DNA from: Bacteroidales bacterium
GTDB taxonomy: Bacteria; Bacteroidota; Bacteroidia; Bacteroidales; Muribaculaceae
Length of the DNA: 42,910 nt
Assembly (NCBI GenBank): GCA_015061055.1
Contig: SUXH01000023.1
Coordinates: 1-42,910, forward strand
Direction of reading: 5' to 3'
Positions 7,837-14,525 of this stretch are shown piece by piece. Numbering within the stretch: position 1 is the first letter of the stretch; the number at the start of each line of letters is the position of its first letter. Both the position numbers and the translations under genes were made by a program. Below the pieces are notes generated by a model that worked only from the letters and a program-made list of their open reading frames with translations, was not told the DNA's origin and did not search any database.

Positions 7837-7867
7837 TTGCGTAATTGAAAAAAACTGATTATCTTTG
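7837..7867 (+). promoter_or_regulatory. Promoter of the tRNA cluster
   Basis: TTG at 7837-7839, 20 bases, then TATCTTTG at 7860-7867: a near-perfect Bacteroidetes promoter 52 bp before the first tRNA-Gly. Confidence 0.7.
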
Positions 7868-7918
7868 CACTCGCAAAATGGAAGAAGAGAGATTCTTCGG
7901 TGAATAGAAAAAAGAAAT

Positions 7919-7991
7919 GCGAAAATAGCTCAGTTGGTAGAGCACAACCTTGCCAAGGTTGGGGTCGCGGGTTCGAGTCCCGTTTTTCGCT
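7919..7991 (+). tRNA. tRNA-Gly(GCC), copy 1
   Basis: A 73-nt cloverleaf with acceptor GCGAAAA/TTTTCGC, D arm AGCTCAGTTGGTAGAGC, anticodon arm CCTTGCCAAGG (anticodon GCC) and T arm with GGTTCGAGTCC. CCA is not encoded. Confidence 0.97.
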
Positions 7992-8025
7992 CAAAACGAA
8001 ACAGCGTTCTTTAACAGATTAAAAT

Positions 8026-8098
8026 GCGAAAATAGCTCAGTTGGTAGAGCACAACCTTGCCAAGGTTGGGGTCGCGGGTTCGAGTCCCGTTTTTCGCT
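8026..8098 (+). tRNA. tRNA-Gly(GCC), copy 2
   Basis: Identical to copy 1 over all 73 nt. The 34-bp spacer before it resembles the spacer before copy 3, so the whole unit of about 107 bp was duplicated in tandem. Confidence 0.97.
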
Positions 8099-8132
8099 CA
8101 AAAACGAAACAGAGTTCTTTAATAGACTGAAT

Positions 8133-8205
8133 GCGAAAATAGCTCAGTTGGTAGAGCACAACCTTGCCAAGGTTGGGGTCGCGGGTTCGAGTCCCGTTTT
8201 TCGCT
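8133..8205 (+). tRNA. tRNA-Gly(GCC), copy 3
   Basis: Third identical copy, anticodon GCC. The spacer after it is unrelated to the duplicated one. Confidence 0.97.
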
Positions 8206-8241
8206 CAACGCCAAATGCGACAAGAGTCGGGCGTGAATCAA

Positions 8242-8328
8242 GTCCGGATGGCGGAATTGGTAGACGCGCTACTTTGAGGGGGTAGTGAGCTTACGCTCGT
8301 GTGAGTTCGAGTCTCATTTCGGACACCA
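8242..8328 (+). tRNA. tRNA-Leu(GAG)
   Basis: A type II tRNA with acceptor GTCCGGA/TTCGGAC, an anticodon loop reading TTGAGGG (anticodon GAG), a long variable arm (GTGAGCTTACGCTCGT) and T arm GAGTTCGAGTCTC. Unlike the three tRNA-Gly genes, this one has CCA encoded at 8326-8328. Confidence 0.96.
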
Positions 8329-8330
8329 TT

Positions 8331-8368
8331 AAAAAAGCTGATAATCGAAAATGATTGTCAGCTTTTTT
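8331..8368 (+). terminator. Terminator of the tRNA operon
   Basis: AGCTGATAATC and GATTGTCAGCT form an imperfect stem around a short A-rich loop, flanked by A6 and T6. It closes the plus-strand tRNA transcript. Confidence 0.8.
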
Positions 8369-8404
8369 GTTTCCTTGCCATTAATTAAACGTGATTTAAG
8401 GAAT

Positions 8405-8860
8405 AGCGCGGTATGAACTTGAATAATATGCCGAAGGTGTAAAATTATGTTCATATCGTATATGTTGGGCTTTCAGCCCGCTGTATTGTGTGTGGATTCA
8501 TCTCCCGGCGTGTCGCTTCGCTTTGCACCGGGCTGTTTTATATCTCGCTTTCAGCGATATTACACAATGAAACATCTTCGATGTTTTCTTTTGGTGGTGA
8601 TACCATTTCCCTAAGATTGAGGCAAGTCTCGGTCGGTTTCACCGAATGTGCGCTTTGCTTCGCTCAACACACACTCCTCGCTTGCCTCGAGCTAAAGGTT
8701 CCTTTACGGAACACCCTTTGGGCGTTTTCTTTGGGCGCTGAAGCACCCGGTTACCATAGATGACGCCTTGCGGGCGCGCCTTCGTGACGTGTAATTCCTA
8801 AATTTATCGCGCAGTATTGCTCGTAACTTTAAGCCTTCACCAACCAACTTTATCCGCTGA
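8405..8860. repeat. Hairpin-rich palindromic mosaic (noncoding)
   Basis: About 450 bp without a credible gene, much richer in G and C than its surroundings. It is a string of short hairpins, many with TTC-type loops: GGGCT-ttc-AGCCC at 8467-8479, CCCGG...CCGGG near 8503-8532, ATATCtCGCT-ttc-AGCGATAT, ACATC-ttc-GATGT, GGT-ttc-ACC, GGTTCC-tttac-GGAAC, and an enclosing pair GAGGCAAG/CTTGCCTC. Its left end (ATGAACTTGAATAATATGCC and following GAAGG, from 8413) recurs at 32821. I regard it as a repetitive intergenic element or a remnant of one. Confidence 0.6.
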
Positions 8861-8884
8861 GCCCTTTTTTGTGAAAGTATATGT

Positions 8885-8920
8885 AAAAAAAGAGGATTTT
8901 CGATTGGAAAATCCTCTTTT
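8885..8920 (-). terminator. Terminator of tRNA-Leu(UAG)
   Basis: AAAAGAGGATTTTC and its complement form a 14-bp stem with a 4-base loop; on the minus strand it is followed by a T run. It ends the leftward tRNA-Leu transcript. Confidence 0.8.
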
Positions 8921-8927
8921 CGATTTG

Positions 8928-9009
8928 TGCGCGTGAAGGGACTCGAACCCCCACGCCTCTCGGCACTAGATCCTAAGTCTAGCGCGGCTACCAATTACGC
9001 CACACGCGC
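8928..9009 (-). tRNA. tRNA-Leu(UAG)
   Basis: On the minus strand: acceptor GCGCGTG/CACGCGC with discriminator A, D arm with GTAATTGGTAGCC, anticodon stem CTAGA/TCTAG with loop CTTAGGA (anticodon TAG), long variable arm TGCCGAGAGGCG and T arm GGGGGTTCGAGTCCC. CCA is not encoded. Confidence 0.96.
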
Positions 9010-9078
9010 AAATCCGAATGCAAAGGTACGAATTATTTCGTAAATAGCAAATAGTTGAGCGTTATTTTTTGATATAAT

Positions 9079-9118
9079 AAAAAAAACAGCCTATCTCTTA
9101 TTGATTGAGATAGGCTTA
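9079..9118 (-). terminator. Terminator of the mlaEF-like operon
   Basis: AGCCTATCTC and GAGATAGGCT form a 10-bp stem with a 9-base loop, followed on the minus strand by T8. It lies about 20 bp after the stop of the ATP-binding protein gene. Confidence 0.85.
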
Positions 9119-9138
9119 GTGATGCTATATGGATTATC

Positions 9139-9909
9139 TTATTTCTTCATTTGTTGTAGCATATATTGCTTGGCATTTCGGAAAAGATTGGTCGCAAACA
9201 CGAAATCATTAAGTTCTTTGTTGTCGCTTGTGAATACATCCTTGCTTGTTCCGGTCCACTCGAGATTACCTTTGTTGATAAAGATGATGTTTTCACCAAT
9301 ACCCAATACAGAGTTCATATCGTGGGTGTTGATGATAGTGGTGATGTTGTATTCGTGTGTGATGTCGCTTAAGAGTTCGTCAATGAGAATCGATGTTTCG
9401 GGGTCAAGCCCTGAGTTAGGTTCATCGCAGAACAGATATTTAGGATTGAGAGCTATAGCTCGTGCGATAGCAACTCGTTTTTGCATCCCACCACTGATTT
9501 CGGATGGGTATTTGTGGTTAGCTCCGTCGAGGTTTACACGATGAATACAGAACTCGGCACGTTCTTTCATTTCGGCGTAACTCATATCGGAAAACATTTT
9601 AAGAGGGAACATAACATTGCCTTCAACAGTTTCGGAGTCGAATAGTGCTGAGCCTTGGAATAGCATACCGATTTCCTTTCGAATCTCTTTCATCTGCTTG
9701 ATGTTCATCTTTGTAATGTCGCGTCCATCGTAAAGAATTTCGCCTTGGTCGGGTTTAAGAAGTCCCACAAGGTTTTTAACAAGTACAGTTTTTCCCGAAC
9801 CAGATTGTCCAATAATAAGGTTGGTTTTCCCGTTGTAGAATTTTGCGTTGATTCCTTTGAGAACTGTTTTGTCTTCAAAAGATTTTATGACGTTTTTTAC
9901 TTCTATCAT
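9139..9909 (-). CDS. MlaF-like ABC transporter ATP-binding protein
   Basis: 256 residues, a single nucleotide-binding domain: Walker A GQSGSGKT (about 34-41), signature SGGMQKRVAIARA, Walker B YLFCDEPNSGLD and the H-loop NTHDM. The IGQSGSGKTVLVKNLVGL style and the partner gene place it in the MlaF/Ttg2A group, which powers phospholipid movement between inner and outer membranes. It lies 11 bp after the MlaE-like permease gene in the same operon. An MCE-domain (MlaD) partner is not in this operon; in Bacteroidetes it can lie elsewhere. Confidence 0.9.
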   Translation of the reverse strand: MIEVKNVIKSFEDKTVLKGINAKFYNGKTNLIIGQSGSGKTVLVKNLVGLLKPDQGEILYDGRDITKMNIKQMKEIRKEIGMLFQGSALFDSETVEGNVMFPLKMFSDMSYAEMKERAEFCIHRVNLDGANHKYPSEISGGMQKRVAIARAIALNPKYLFCDEPNSGLDPETSILIDELLSDITHEYNITTIINTHDMNSVLGIGENIIFINKGNLEWTGTSKDVFTSDNKELNDFVFATNLFRNAKQYMLQQMKK

Positions 9910-9920
9910 AGCATTGGTGA

Positions 9921-10667
9921 TTATTGAAGCATAATATTTGTGAGAATTACGTCGAGCAAGAGAATTAAGATACTACTTGTAACGACTGCATTAGTGCTGG
10001 CTTTACCAACTTGTAGTGCGCCTCCGGTGACGTGATAACCGAAATAAGATGCTATACTACTGATTACGAATGCGAAGAATAATGATTTAATAAGGGCATA
10101 CCATACGTACCATTCAACAAACATTGTTTGTATCCCATAAATAAATGTTTCGGGAGAAACAATGCCTGTGAGAATAGTGATTAGATATCCTCCGAAAAGG
10201 CTTGTTGCCATACATAAAATTACGAGTACGGGAATGAACGTAACGAAAGCTGTTATTTTAGGCAACACCAAAAAATTGGCTGAATTGATACCCATAATCT
10301 CGAGTGCATCAATCTGCTCGGTAACTCTCATAGTACCGATTTCGGATGTTATACTTGAGCCTACTTTACCTGCAAGTATAAGACAAAGGATTGATGAAGA
10401 GAACTCAAGCAAGATAATTTCACGAGTGGCAAGTCCAACAGTGTACATTGGAATCAGTGGTGACATAATGTTGAGTTTCATCTGAATGGTACACACTGCT
10501 CCAATGAATAGCGAAATAACTAATACAAGTGGAATAGAATCGATTACGAGTTTAATTACTTCGTTGATATAGCGTTTGAAAAATTCGTTCCATTTGTCGG
10601 GTTGAGAAAAGACACGCCAAATGAACATACAATATACACCTATATTATGTAAGGTATTTTTTATCAT
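9921..10667 (-). CDS. MlaE-like ABC transporter permease
   Basis: 248 residues with about five membrane helices. The MlaE signature region is clear: EFSSSILCLILAGKVGSSIT, then EIGTMRVTEQIDALEIMGIN, the conserved loop of MlaE/Ttg2B permeases. It probably forms a homodimer that works with the adjacent ATPase in lipid transport. It is the first gene of the pair; a TATCTTTG -7 box lies 23 bp upstream of its start (plus-strand 10690-10697). Confidence 0.92.
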   Translation of the reverse strand: MIKNTLHNIGVYCMFIWRVFSQPDKWNEFFKRYINEVIKLVIDSIPLVLVISLFIGAVCTIQMKLNIMSPLIPMYTVGLATREIILLEFSSSILCLILAGKVGSSITSEIGTMRVTEQIDALEIMGINSANFLVLPKITAFVTFIPVLVILCMATSLFGGYLITILTGIVSPETFIYGIQTMFVEWYVWYALIKSLFFAFVISSIASYFGYHVTGGALQVGKASTNAVVTSSILILLLDVILTNIMLQ

Positions 10668-10689
10668 AACAAAAATAATTTTAATTCTG

Positions 10690-10697
10690 CAAAGATA
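10690..10697 (-). promoter_or_regulatory. -7 box for the mlaEF-like operon
   Basis: TATCTTTG on the minus strand, 23 bp upstream of the permease ATG. No clear -33 TTTG was found. Confidence 0.5.
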
Positions 10698-10781
10698 CGT
10701 AAAAAGCCGGAATTATAAGTGAACAAAGATGTGTATTTGTGTTGCTAAAATGCCTTATAATTAGTAAAAATAGCACCTAAG

Positions 10782-11360
10782 CTATTCTATTTCGGTAGAA
10801 TCGAGCAGATTGTTAAGTAGAGCATAGGCTACGAGTCCGGCAATAGATTTGATACCTGTTTTACGAGTAATATTCTTACGGTGGGATATTACTGTGTGTA
10901 CAGAAATGTTGAGTGTATCGGCTATTTCTTTGCTCATAAGTCCCTTAGCGATGAGAATCAACACATCTTGTTCTCGCTCGGTGAGTTCGTTGGATTCTTG
11001 AGATTCGTTAGTCGAAGTATTGAGTGTAACGTTGGTAATTGTGTGAATTATTTTGTTTGTTGAATCGTGAATGTCGATTATGGCATCGTATTGTTGTAAT
11101 ATGTTGGGGCGGATGTATTGATAAACAAAAGCAATCTTGGGAATGTTATTTATTTGTTCTTGAAGATCATAGCTTGCCAAGTCAAAAAGAGTGGGGTTGG
11201 CGATAATAATATCGGGGTGTAGTGTAATGATACGACTATCGAGCATCGAAATTGAATCGATTTGTTGAAGCGCATACAACTGCGGGCAACTGTTGATAAT
11301 ATCACGAATGCCTTTATAAATTATTTCGGAGGATTCTATTATTAAAACGTTACGTTTCAT
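10782..11360 (-). CDS. LuxR-type regulator with a degenerate receiver domain
   Basis: 192 residues. Residues about 1-115 have the strand pattern of a response-regulator receiver, but the key residues are gone: the acidic pair is Glu9-Ser10 and the phospho-acceptor position in PDIIIANP is Asn55. Residues about 128-185 form a normal LuxR/GerE helix-turn-helix (LTEREQDVLILIAKGLMSKE, then ISVHTVISHRKNI). It should therefore bind DNA without classical phosphorylation. Its ATG overlaps the stop of the hemerythrin gene by 4 bp, so the two are coupled and this regulator probably works with the sensing or function of that protein. Confidence 0.85.
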   Translation of the reverse strand: MKRNVLIIESSEIIYKGIRDIINSCPQLYALQQIDSISMLDSRIITLHPDIIIANPTLFDLASYDLQEQINNIPKIAFVYQYIRPNILQQYDAIIDIHDSTNKIIHTITNVTLNTSTNESQESNELTEREQDVLILIAKGLMSKEIADTLNISVHTVISHRKNITRKTGIKSIAGLVAYALLNNLLDSTEIE

Positions 11361-12046
11361 AAATTATGTCTCCTTTCAAGATGATTTATAAATGGGACAA
11401 GTATTAATTCTTCAATACGAGCATGCTTTTTAATGTCGTCGGCAAGTTGTAGAATGTCAAAAGCCATACCAATAGAGTTTTCGTGTTCTACGTTGGGGGG
11501 TAGATATTTGAAAACAATTTGAATGAGGTCGCTTAAAGTGTCCTCAATATTAGAATGAGCTTCTTCGTAACCATTAAACTCGTAAGATGGAGCTAATCCT
11601 TTATTTAGGTTGAGAAGTGTAGGAAATATATCTTTCTCCTCGTAATCGAAATGTGTACGCACTTCTTTTTTGAATTGATTGAAAAAAGATTTTAGGATAG
11701 AACCTTGTTTGTTGCTGATTTGTGCAGCAATGATATTAAGGTGCTTTTCGATGTGAGGTATTCTACATTCAAAATAGTGTTGATGCGATTTTTTAAGGTA
11801 GGATATTAGGTGTCTTGTGTCGGTGTTGACGATATCTGTTTCTGTAGGTAAATAAGAATCGAAAGCATAGATGTTGCATATGGTAATGAAAAGATTTAGA
11901 GGTACAGAGTACTCCTTACACACATATTGTATGCTTTTATCTCCGAATCCAAGAGATATGCCAAATCGGGGTAGTAATTGTATTAGCTCAGGATGAGTTG
12001 TAATTGCATCGGCAAGTTTGGTCTGTTCGTGAAAGTATTTTGTCAT
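11357..12046 (-). CDS. ScdA/RIC-like hemerythrin protein
   Basis: 229 residues from the ATG at 12046. A longer reading frame extends to 12196 but would swallow a good promoter. Residues about 8-60 resemble the ScdA_N (DUF542) domain of iron-sulfur repair proteins (LLPRFGI..., then VCKEY), but the usual CCGG is replaced by LGFG. Residues about 85-229 are a hemerythrin-like four-helix bundle with the expected iron ligands: HQHYFECRIPHIEKH, RTHFDYEEKDIFP, EEAHSNIEDT and KHARIEELILVPF. Relatives bind a di-iron centre and protect or repair Fe-S clusters under nitrosative or oxidative stress. It is first in an operon with the LuxR-type regulator. Confidence 0.85.
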   Translation of the reverse strand: MTKYFHEQTKLADAITTHPELIQLLPRFGISLGFGDKSIQYVCKEYSVPLNLFITICNIYAFDSYLPTETDIVNTDTRHLISYLKKSHQHYFECRIPHIEKHLNIIAAQISNKQGSILKSFFNQFKKEVRTHFDYEEKDIFPTLLNLNKGLAPSYEFNGYEEAHSNIEDTLSDLIQIVFKYLPPNVEHENSIGMAFDILQLADDIKKHARIEELILVPFINHLERRHNL

Positions 12047-12072
12047 TTGTGGCTTTATATTAATAAGTACAG

Positions 12073-12103
12073 CAAAGGTAGTTATAATTTTGATAGTTGC
12101 AAA
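12073..12103 (-). promoter_or_regulatory. Promoter of the hemerythrin operon
   Basis: On the minus strand TTTG (12100-12103), 19 bases, then TACCTTTG (12073-12080), an excellent Bacteroidetes promoter. The expected start of transcription is about 12066, 20 bases before the ATG at 12046. This fixes the shorter start of the gene. Confidence 0.75.
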
Positions 12104-12165
12104 TAGGGTGGTAATCCCTAATTGTAGGGATATAGTAGTGCTTAAAACCCTATAAATAGGGATTT
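12103..12165. promoter_or_regulatory. CCCTA/TAGGG inverted-repeat cluster, candidate operator
   Basis: Immediately upstream of the hemerythrin promoter the words TAGGG, CCCTA, TAGGG, CCCTA and TAGGG follow each other. They give TCCCTA-attg-TAGGGA at 12115-12130 and CCCTA-taaa-TAGGG at 12148-12161. Both palindromes have a 4-base spacer, and their centres are about 32 bp apart, close to three helical turns. This is the expected position for an activator. Confidence 0.55.
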
Positions 12166-12308
12166 TGGGAAAGGATTTCAGAATGTAATTTTGCAATGTA
12201 AAATGAATATAAATTGTTATTGTAAAAAAGAAAGATTAAACCATAGTAGTTTTGGAATGGGGACGTTGTGTAAACGCCTCCATTTTTTTACCTAAAAATG
12301 GGGAAAAA

Positions 12309-12354
12309 TGTTACAAAATTGTTATAAAAGTAGTATTCTAATGATTTAATTTTG
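12309..12354 (+). promoter_or_regulatory. PHO-box-like direct repeat and promoter of the PhoB/PhoR/PiT operon
   Basis: TGTTACA-AAAT-TGTTATA at 12309-12326 is a direct repeat of 7 bases with a 4-base spacer, the geometry of an OmpR/PhoB-type binding site. It ends 20 bases before TAATTTTG (12347-12354), so it covers the -33 region. A TTG is present only at a longer-than-normal spacing, as expected for an activator-dependent promoter. The ATG of the regulator follows at 12370. Confidence 0.5.
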
Positions 12355-12369
12355 CAATATTAAAAAAAA

Positions 12370-13071
12370 ATGTCTATGATAAACAGAGAAAGAATCCTGG
12401 TAATAGATGATGAACGTACTCTATGTGATGTTCTTAAGTTGAATCTTGAACTTGAAGGGTATTGTGTAGATGTGGAATATTCGGCCGAAGATGCCTTGAA
12501 AAGAAGATTAACAGACTACTCTATGATTCTTCTTGATATTATGATGGAAGAAATGAGTGGTTATGAGTTTGTGTCTCGAATTCGTGCTGATGAAGCAATG
12601 AGAAATATCCCTGTGATATTATGTACTGCAAAAGATGGAGAAAGTGATGTTGTTGAGGGATTTATGCGTGGAGCAGATGATTATATAAGGAAACCATTCT
12701 CAATGAAGGAATTGGTCCTGAGAGTGAAAAGTGTATTGAGACGTAGCGTAAATAAAACTATGAATAACACGAATCAACTAATAATATATAAAACACTTGT
12801 ACTTGACACTGAAAAACGAGAGTGTCGTGTAAGTGGAGAGGAAATCACGCTTACAAAAAAAGAATTTGATATTCTTGCTTTGTTGTTATCTAATAGCGAC
12901 AAGGTGTTTTCGCGTGAGGAGATTCTTGATGCTGTGTGGGACAATGATGTATATGTTGTGGATCGCACTATAGATGTAAATATTAATCGAATACGAAAGA
13001 AGTTGATGTGCTATGGAAATAATATAACTACGAAACAAGGTTATGGATATGGATTCAAGAAAGAAGAATAA
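12370..13071 (+). CDS. OmpR/PhoB-family response regulator
   Basis: 233 residues. The receiver domain is complete: acidic pair Asp13-Asp14, phospho-acceptor Asp56 (ILLDIMM), Thr86 and Lys108 (RKPF). The C-terminal winged helix runs from about residue 135 (LTKKEFDILALLLSNSDKVF, then DRTIDVNINRIRKKL and the GYGYGF wing). It is followed by a histidine kinase overlapping by 29 bp and then a PiT phosphate transporter, so a PhoB-like role in phosphate response is likely. By sequence alone it could equally be an RprY-like regulator. Confidence 0.92.
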   Translation: MSMINRERILVIDDERTLCDVLKLNLELEGYCVDVEYSAEDALKRRLTDYSMILLDIMMEEMSGYEFVSRIRADEAMRNIPVILCTAKDGESDVVEGFMRGADDYIRKPFSMKELVLRVKSVLRRSVNKTMNNTNQLIIYKTLVLDTEKRECRVSGEEITLTKKEFDILALLLSNSDKVFSREEILDAVWDNDVYVVDRTIDVNINRIRKKLMCYGNNITTKQGYGYGFKKEE

Positions 13072-14488
13072 AGGTTATCAGGCAAGGTTGTTTTGGATAA
13101 TAAGTATTTTTACGTGGATACTTACATTTGCCTTTTTTGTGTTGTTGTATACACGAGAAAAAGAATTGAAGATAGAGAGTCAAAATGATCAATTACAGAT
13201 TCTTAATAATGAGATATTAACAGATATTGAAAATAGTGAGAATTTAGAAGATGCAAAAGAGAAATTGAAAGGAAGAAACGACTCTATAAGAATTTCAGTT
13301 ATCGATTTTGATGGAAGGATTTTATTTGATACTCACGCCGGTGATTCGTTAGAAAATCATAGTAATAGAAAAGAGTTTATCGATGCTATGTCGAAAGGAG
13401 AAGGGTATATGCTTCGTCGAATATCGAGATATGTTAATAATGTATATTTCTATTCGGCAACCAAAGGCGATTCGATAGTGGTGCGTACGGCATTACCTTA
13501 TAGTGATTCATTGCTCCAAACATTACGGGTAGATTGGATATATAGTATAATTATATTAATAATTGCAGTTGTAGTTAATGTTATTGCATATTTTGCAATA
13601 CGCAGAATAGGTATGACAATAAGGAGTTTAAGGAATTTTGCAACAAAAGCAGAAGAAGGCACTCTTGATTTGAGCGAAACGTATGAGTTTCCTCAAGATG
13701 AATTGGGCGATATTTCGGGTATGATTGTGAATCTATACATAAAAGAGCAAAAAATGCGTGCTGAACGAGATGAAAATTTGCAGGCATTGATGTTTGAAGA
13801 ACAAGAGAAATATCGTATTAAACATCAGTTAACTAATAATATCAATCACGAAATAAAAAATCCTGTTCACACGATTCAAGCTTGTTTGGAAACAATGGTG
13901 AACAATGGTGAGCGTTTAACCGAATTGCAGAAATCAGAATTGCTTAACAATGCTTATGGTAGTGTAATGCAATTAAGTTCGTTGTTGCGCGATATATCGC
14001 TTATAACTCGGATGTCGGTGGCAGAAAATAAAATAGAGCGTTGTGAGGTTGATGTTAATGCAATATTAGATTCATTAAAGAAAGATATGGAATTGTATCC
14101 GGAAGAGAAAAGGATGAGACTGAATATAAATGTACCTGATGAAATGAAAATAAATGGTAATCAGAGTCTTGTGGAGTCTGTTTTTAATAATTTGAAGAAT
14201 AATTCATTGGCTTATTCCGGAGGCAGGGATATATTTATAACTGCAGTTGATGAGGGCAATTGTTATATGATAGAGTTTGCCGATAATGGAATAGGAGTAG
14301 AACCGGAACATCTATCTAAATTATTTGAGCGTTTCTATCGAGTAGATGCAGGTAGATCTCGAAAAATGGGAGGAACCGGCCTTGGATTGTCAATCGTGAA
14401 AAATGCAGTGTTATTTCATGGAGGTGATATTCGAGTTTCCAATAGAAATAAAGGCGGATTGCAATTTACCTTTACATTACAAAAATAA
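13043..14488 (+). CDS. Sensor histidine kinase (PhoR-like)
   Basis: 481 residues. A first membrane helix (about 15-37), an extracytoplasmic region of about 130 residues, a second helix (about 168-190), a HAMP-like linker, then HisKA with the phospho-accepting His269 in NNINHEIKNPVHTIQ. The ATPase domain has the N box (FNNLKNNSLAYS), DNGIG, the F box LFERFYRVD and GGTGLGLSIV. It is the cognate kinase of the regulator it overlaps, and phosphate limitation is the likely signal because the PiT transporter gene follows 37 bp later. A second ATG six bases downstream is an equally good start. Confidence 0.92.
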   Translation: MDMDSRKKNKGYQARLFWIISIFTWILTFAFFVLLYTREKELKIESQNDQLQILNNEILTDIENSENLEDAKEKLKGRNDSIRISVIDFDGRILFDTHAGDSLENHSNRKEFIDAMSKGEGYMLRRISRYVNNVYFYSATKGDSIVVRTALPYSDSLLQTLRVDWIYSIIILIIAVVVNVIAYFAIRRIGMTIRSLRNFATKAEEGTLDLSETYEFPQDELGDISGMIVNLYIKEQKMRAERDENLQALMFEEQEKYRIKHQLTNNINHEIKNPVHTIQACLETMVNNGERLTELQKSELLNNAYGSVMQLSSLLRDISLITRMSVAENKIERCEVDVNAILDSLKKDMELYPEEKRMRLNINVPDEMKINGNQSLVESVFNNLKNNSLAYSGGRDIFITAVDEGNCYMIEFADNGIGVEPEHLSKLFERFYRVDAGRSRKMGGTGLGLSIVKNAVLFHGGDIRVSNRNKGGLQFTFTLQK

Positions 14489-14525
14489 AAGAGTAGAAAA
14501 TATTATTAATAAAAAATAACTGATT

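Noticed and set aside
7919-8205. Regular direct repeats that could suggest a CRISPR array
   Set aside because: The repeats are complete tRNA-Gly genes, the spacers are duplicated and not unique, and no cas gene is in the window.
7950-8285. 111-codon open frame across the tRNA cluster
   Set aside because: It reads through three identical tRNA genes and part of a fourth; the repeats in its translation are simply tRNA sequence.
8488-8763. 91-codon open frame in the hairpin mosaic
   Set aside because: Its translation follows the palindromic repeats, it has no recognisable domain, and the same DNA is open on the other strand as well.
12047-12196. N-terminal extension of the hemerythrin gene
   Set aside because: This stretch holds a consensus promoter and the CCCTA/TAGGG palindromes, and its translation is hydrophobic without family similarity.
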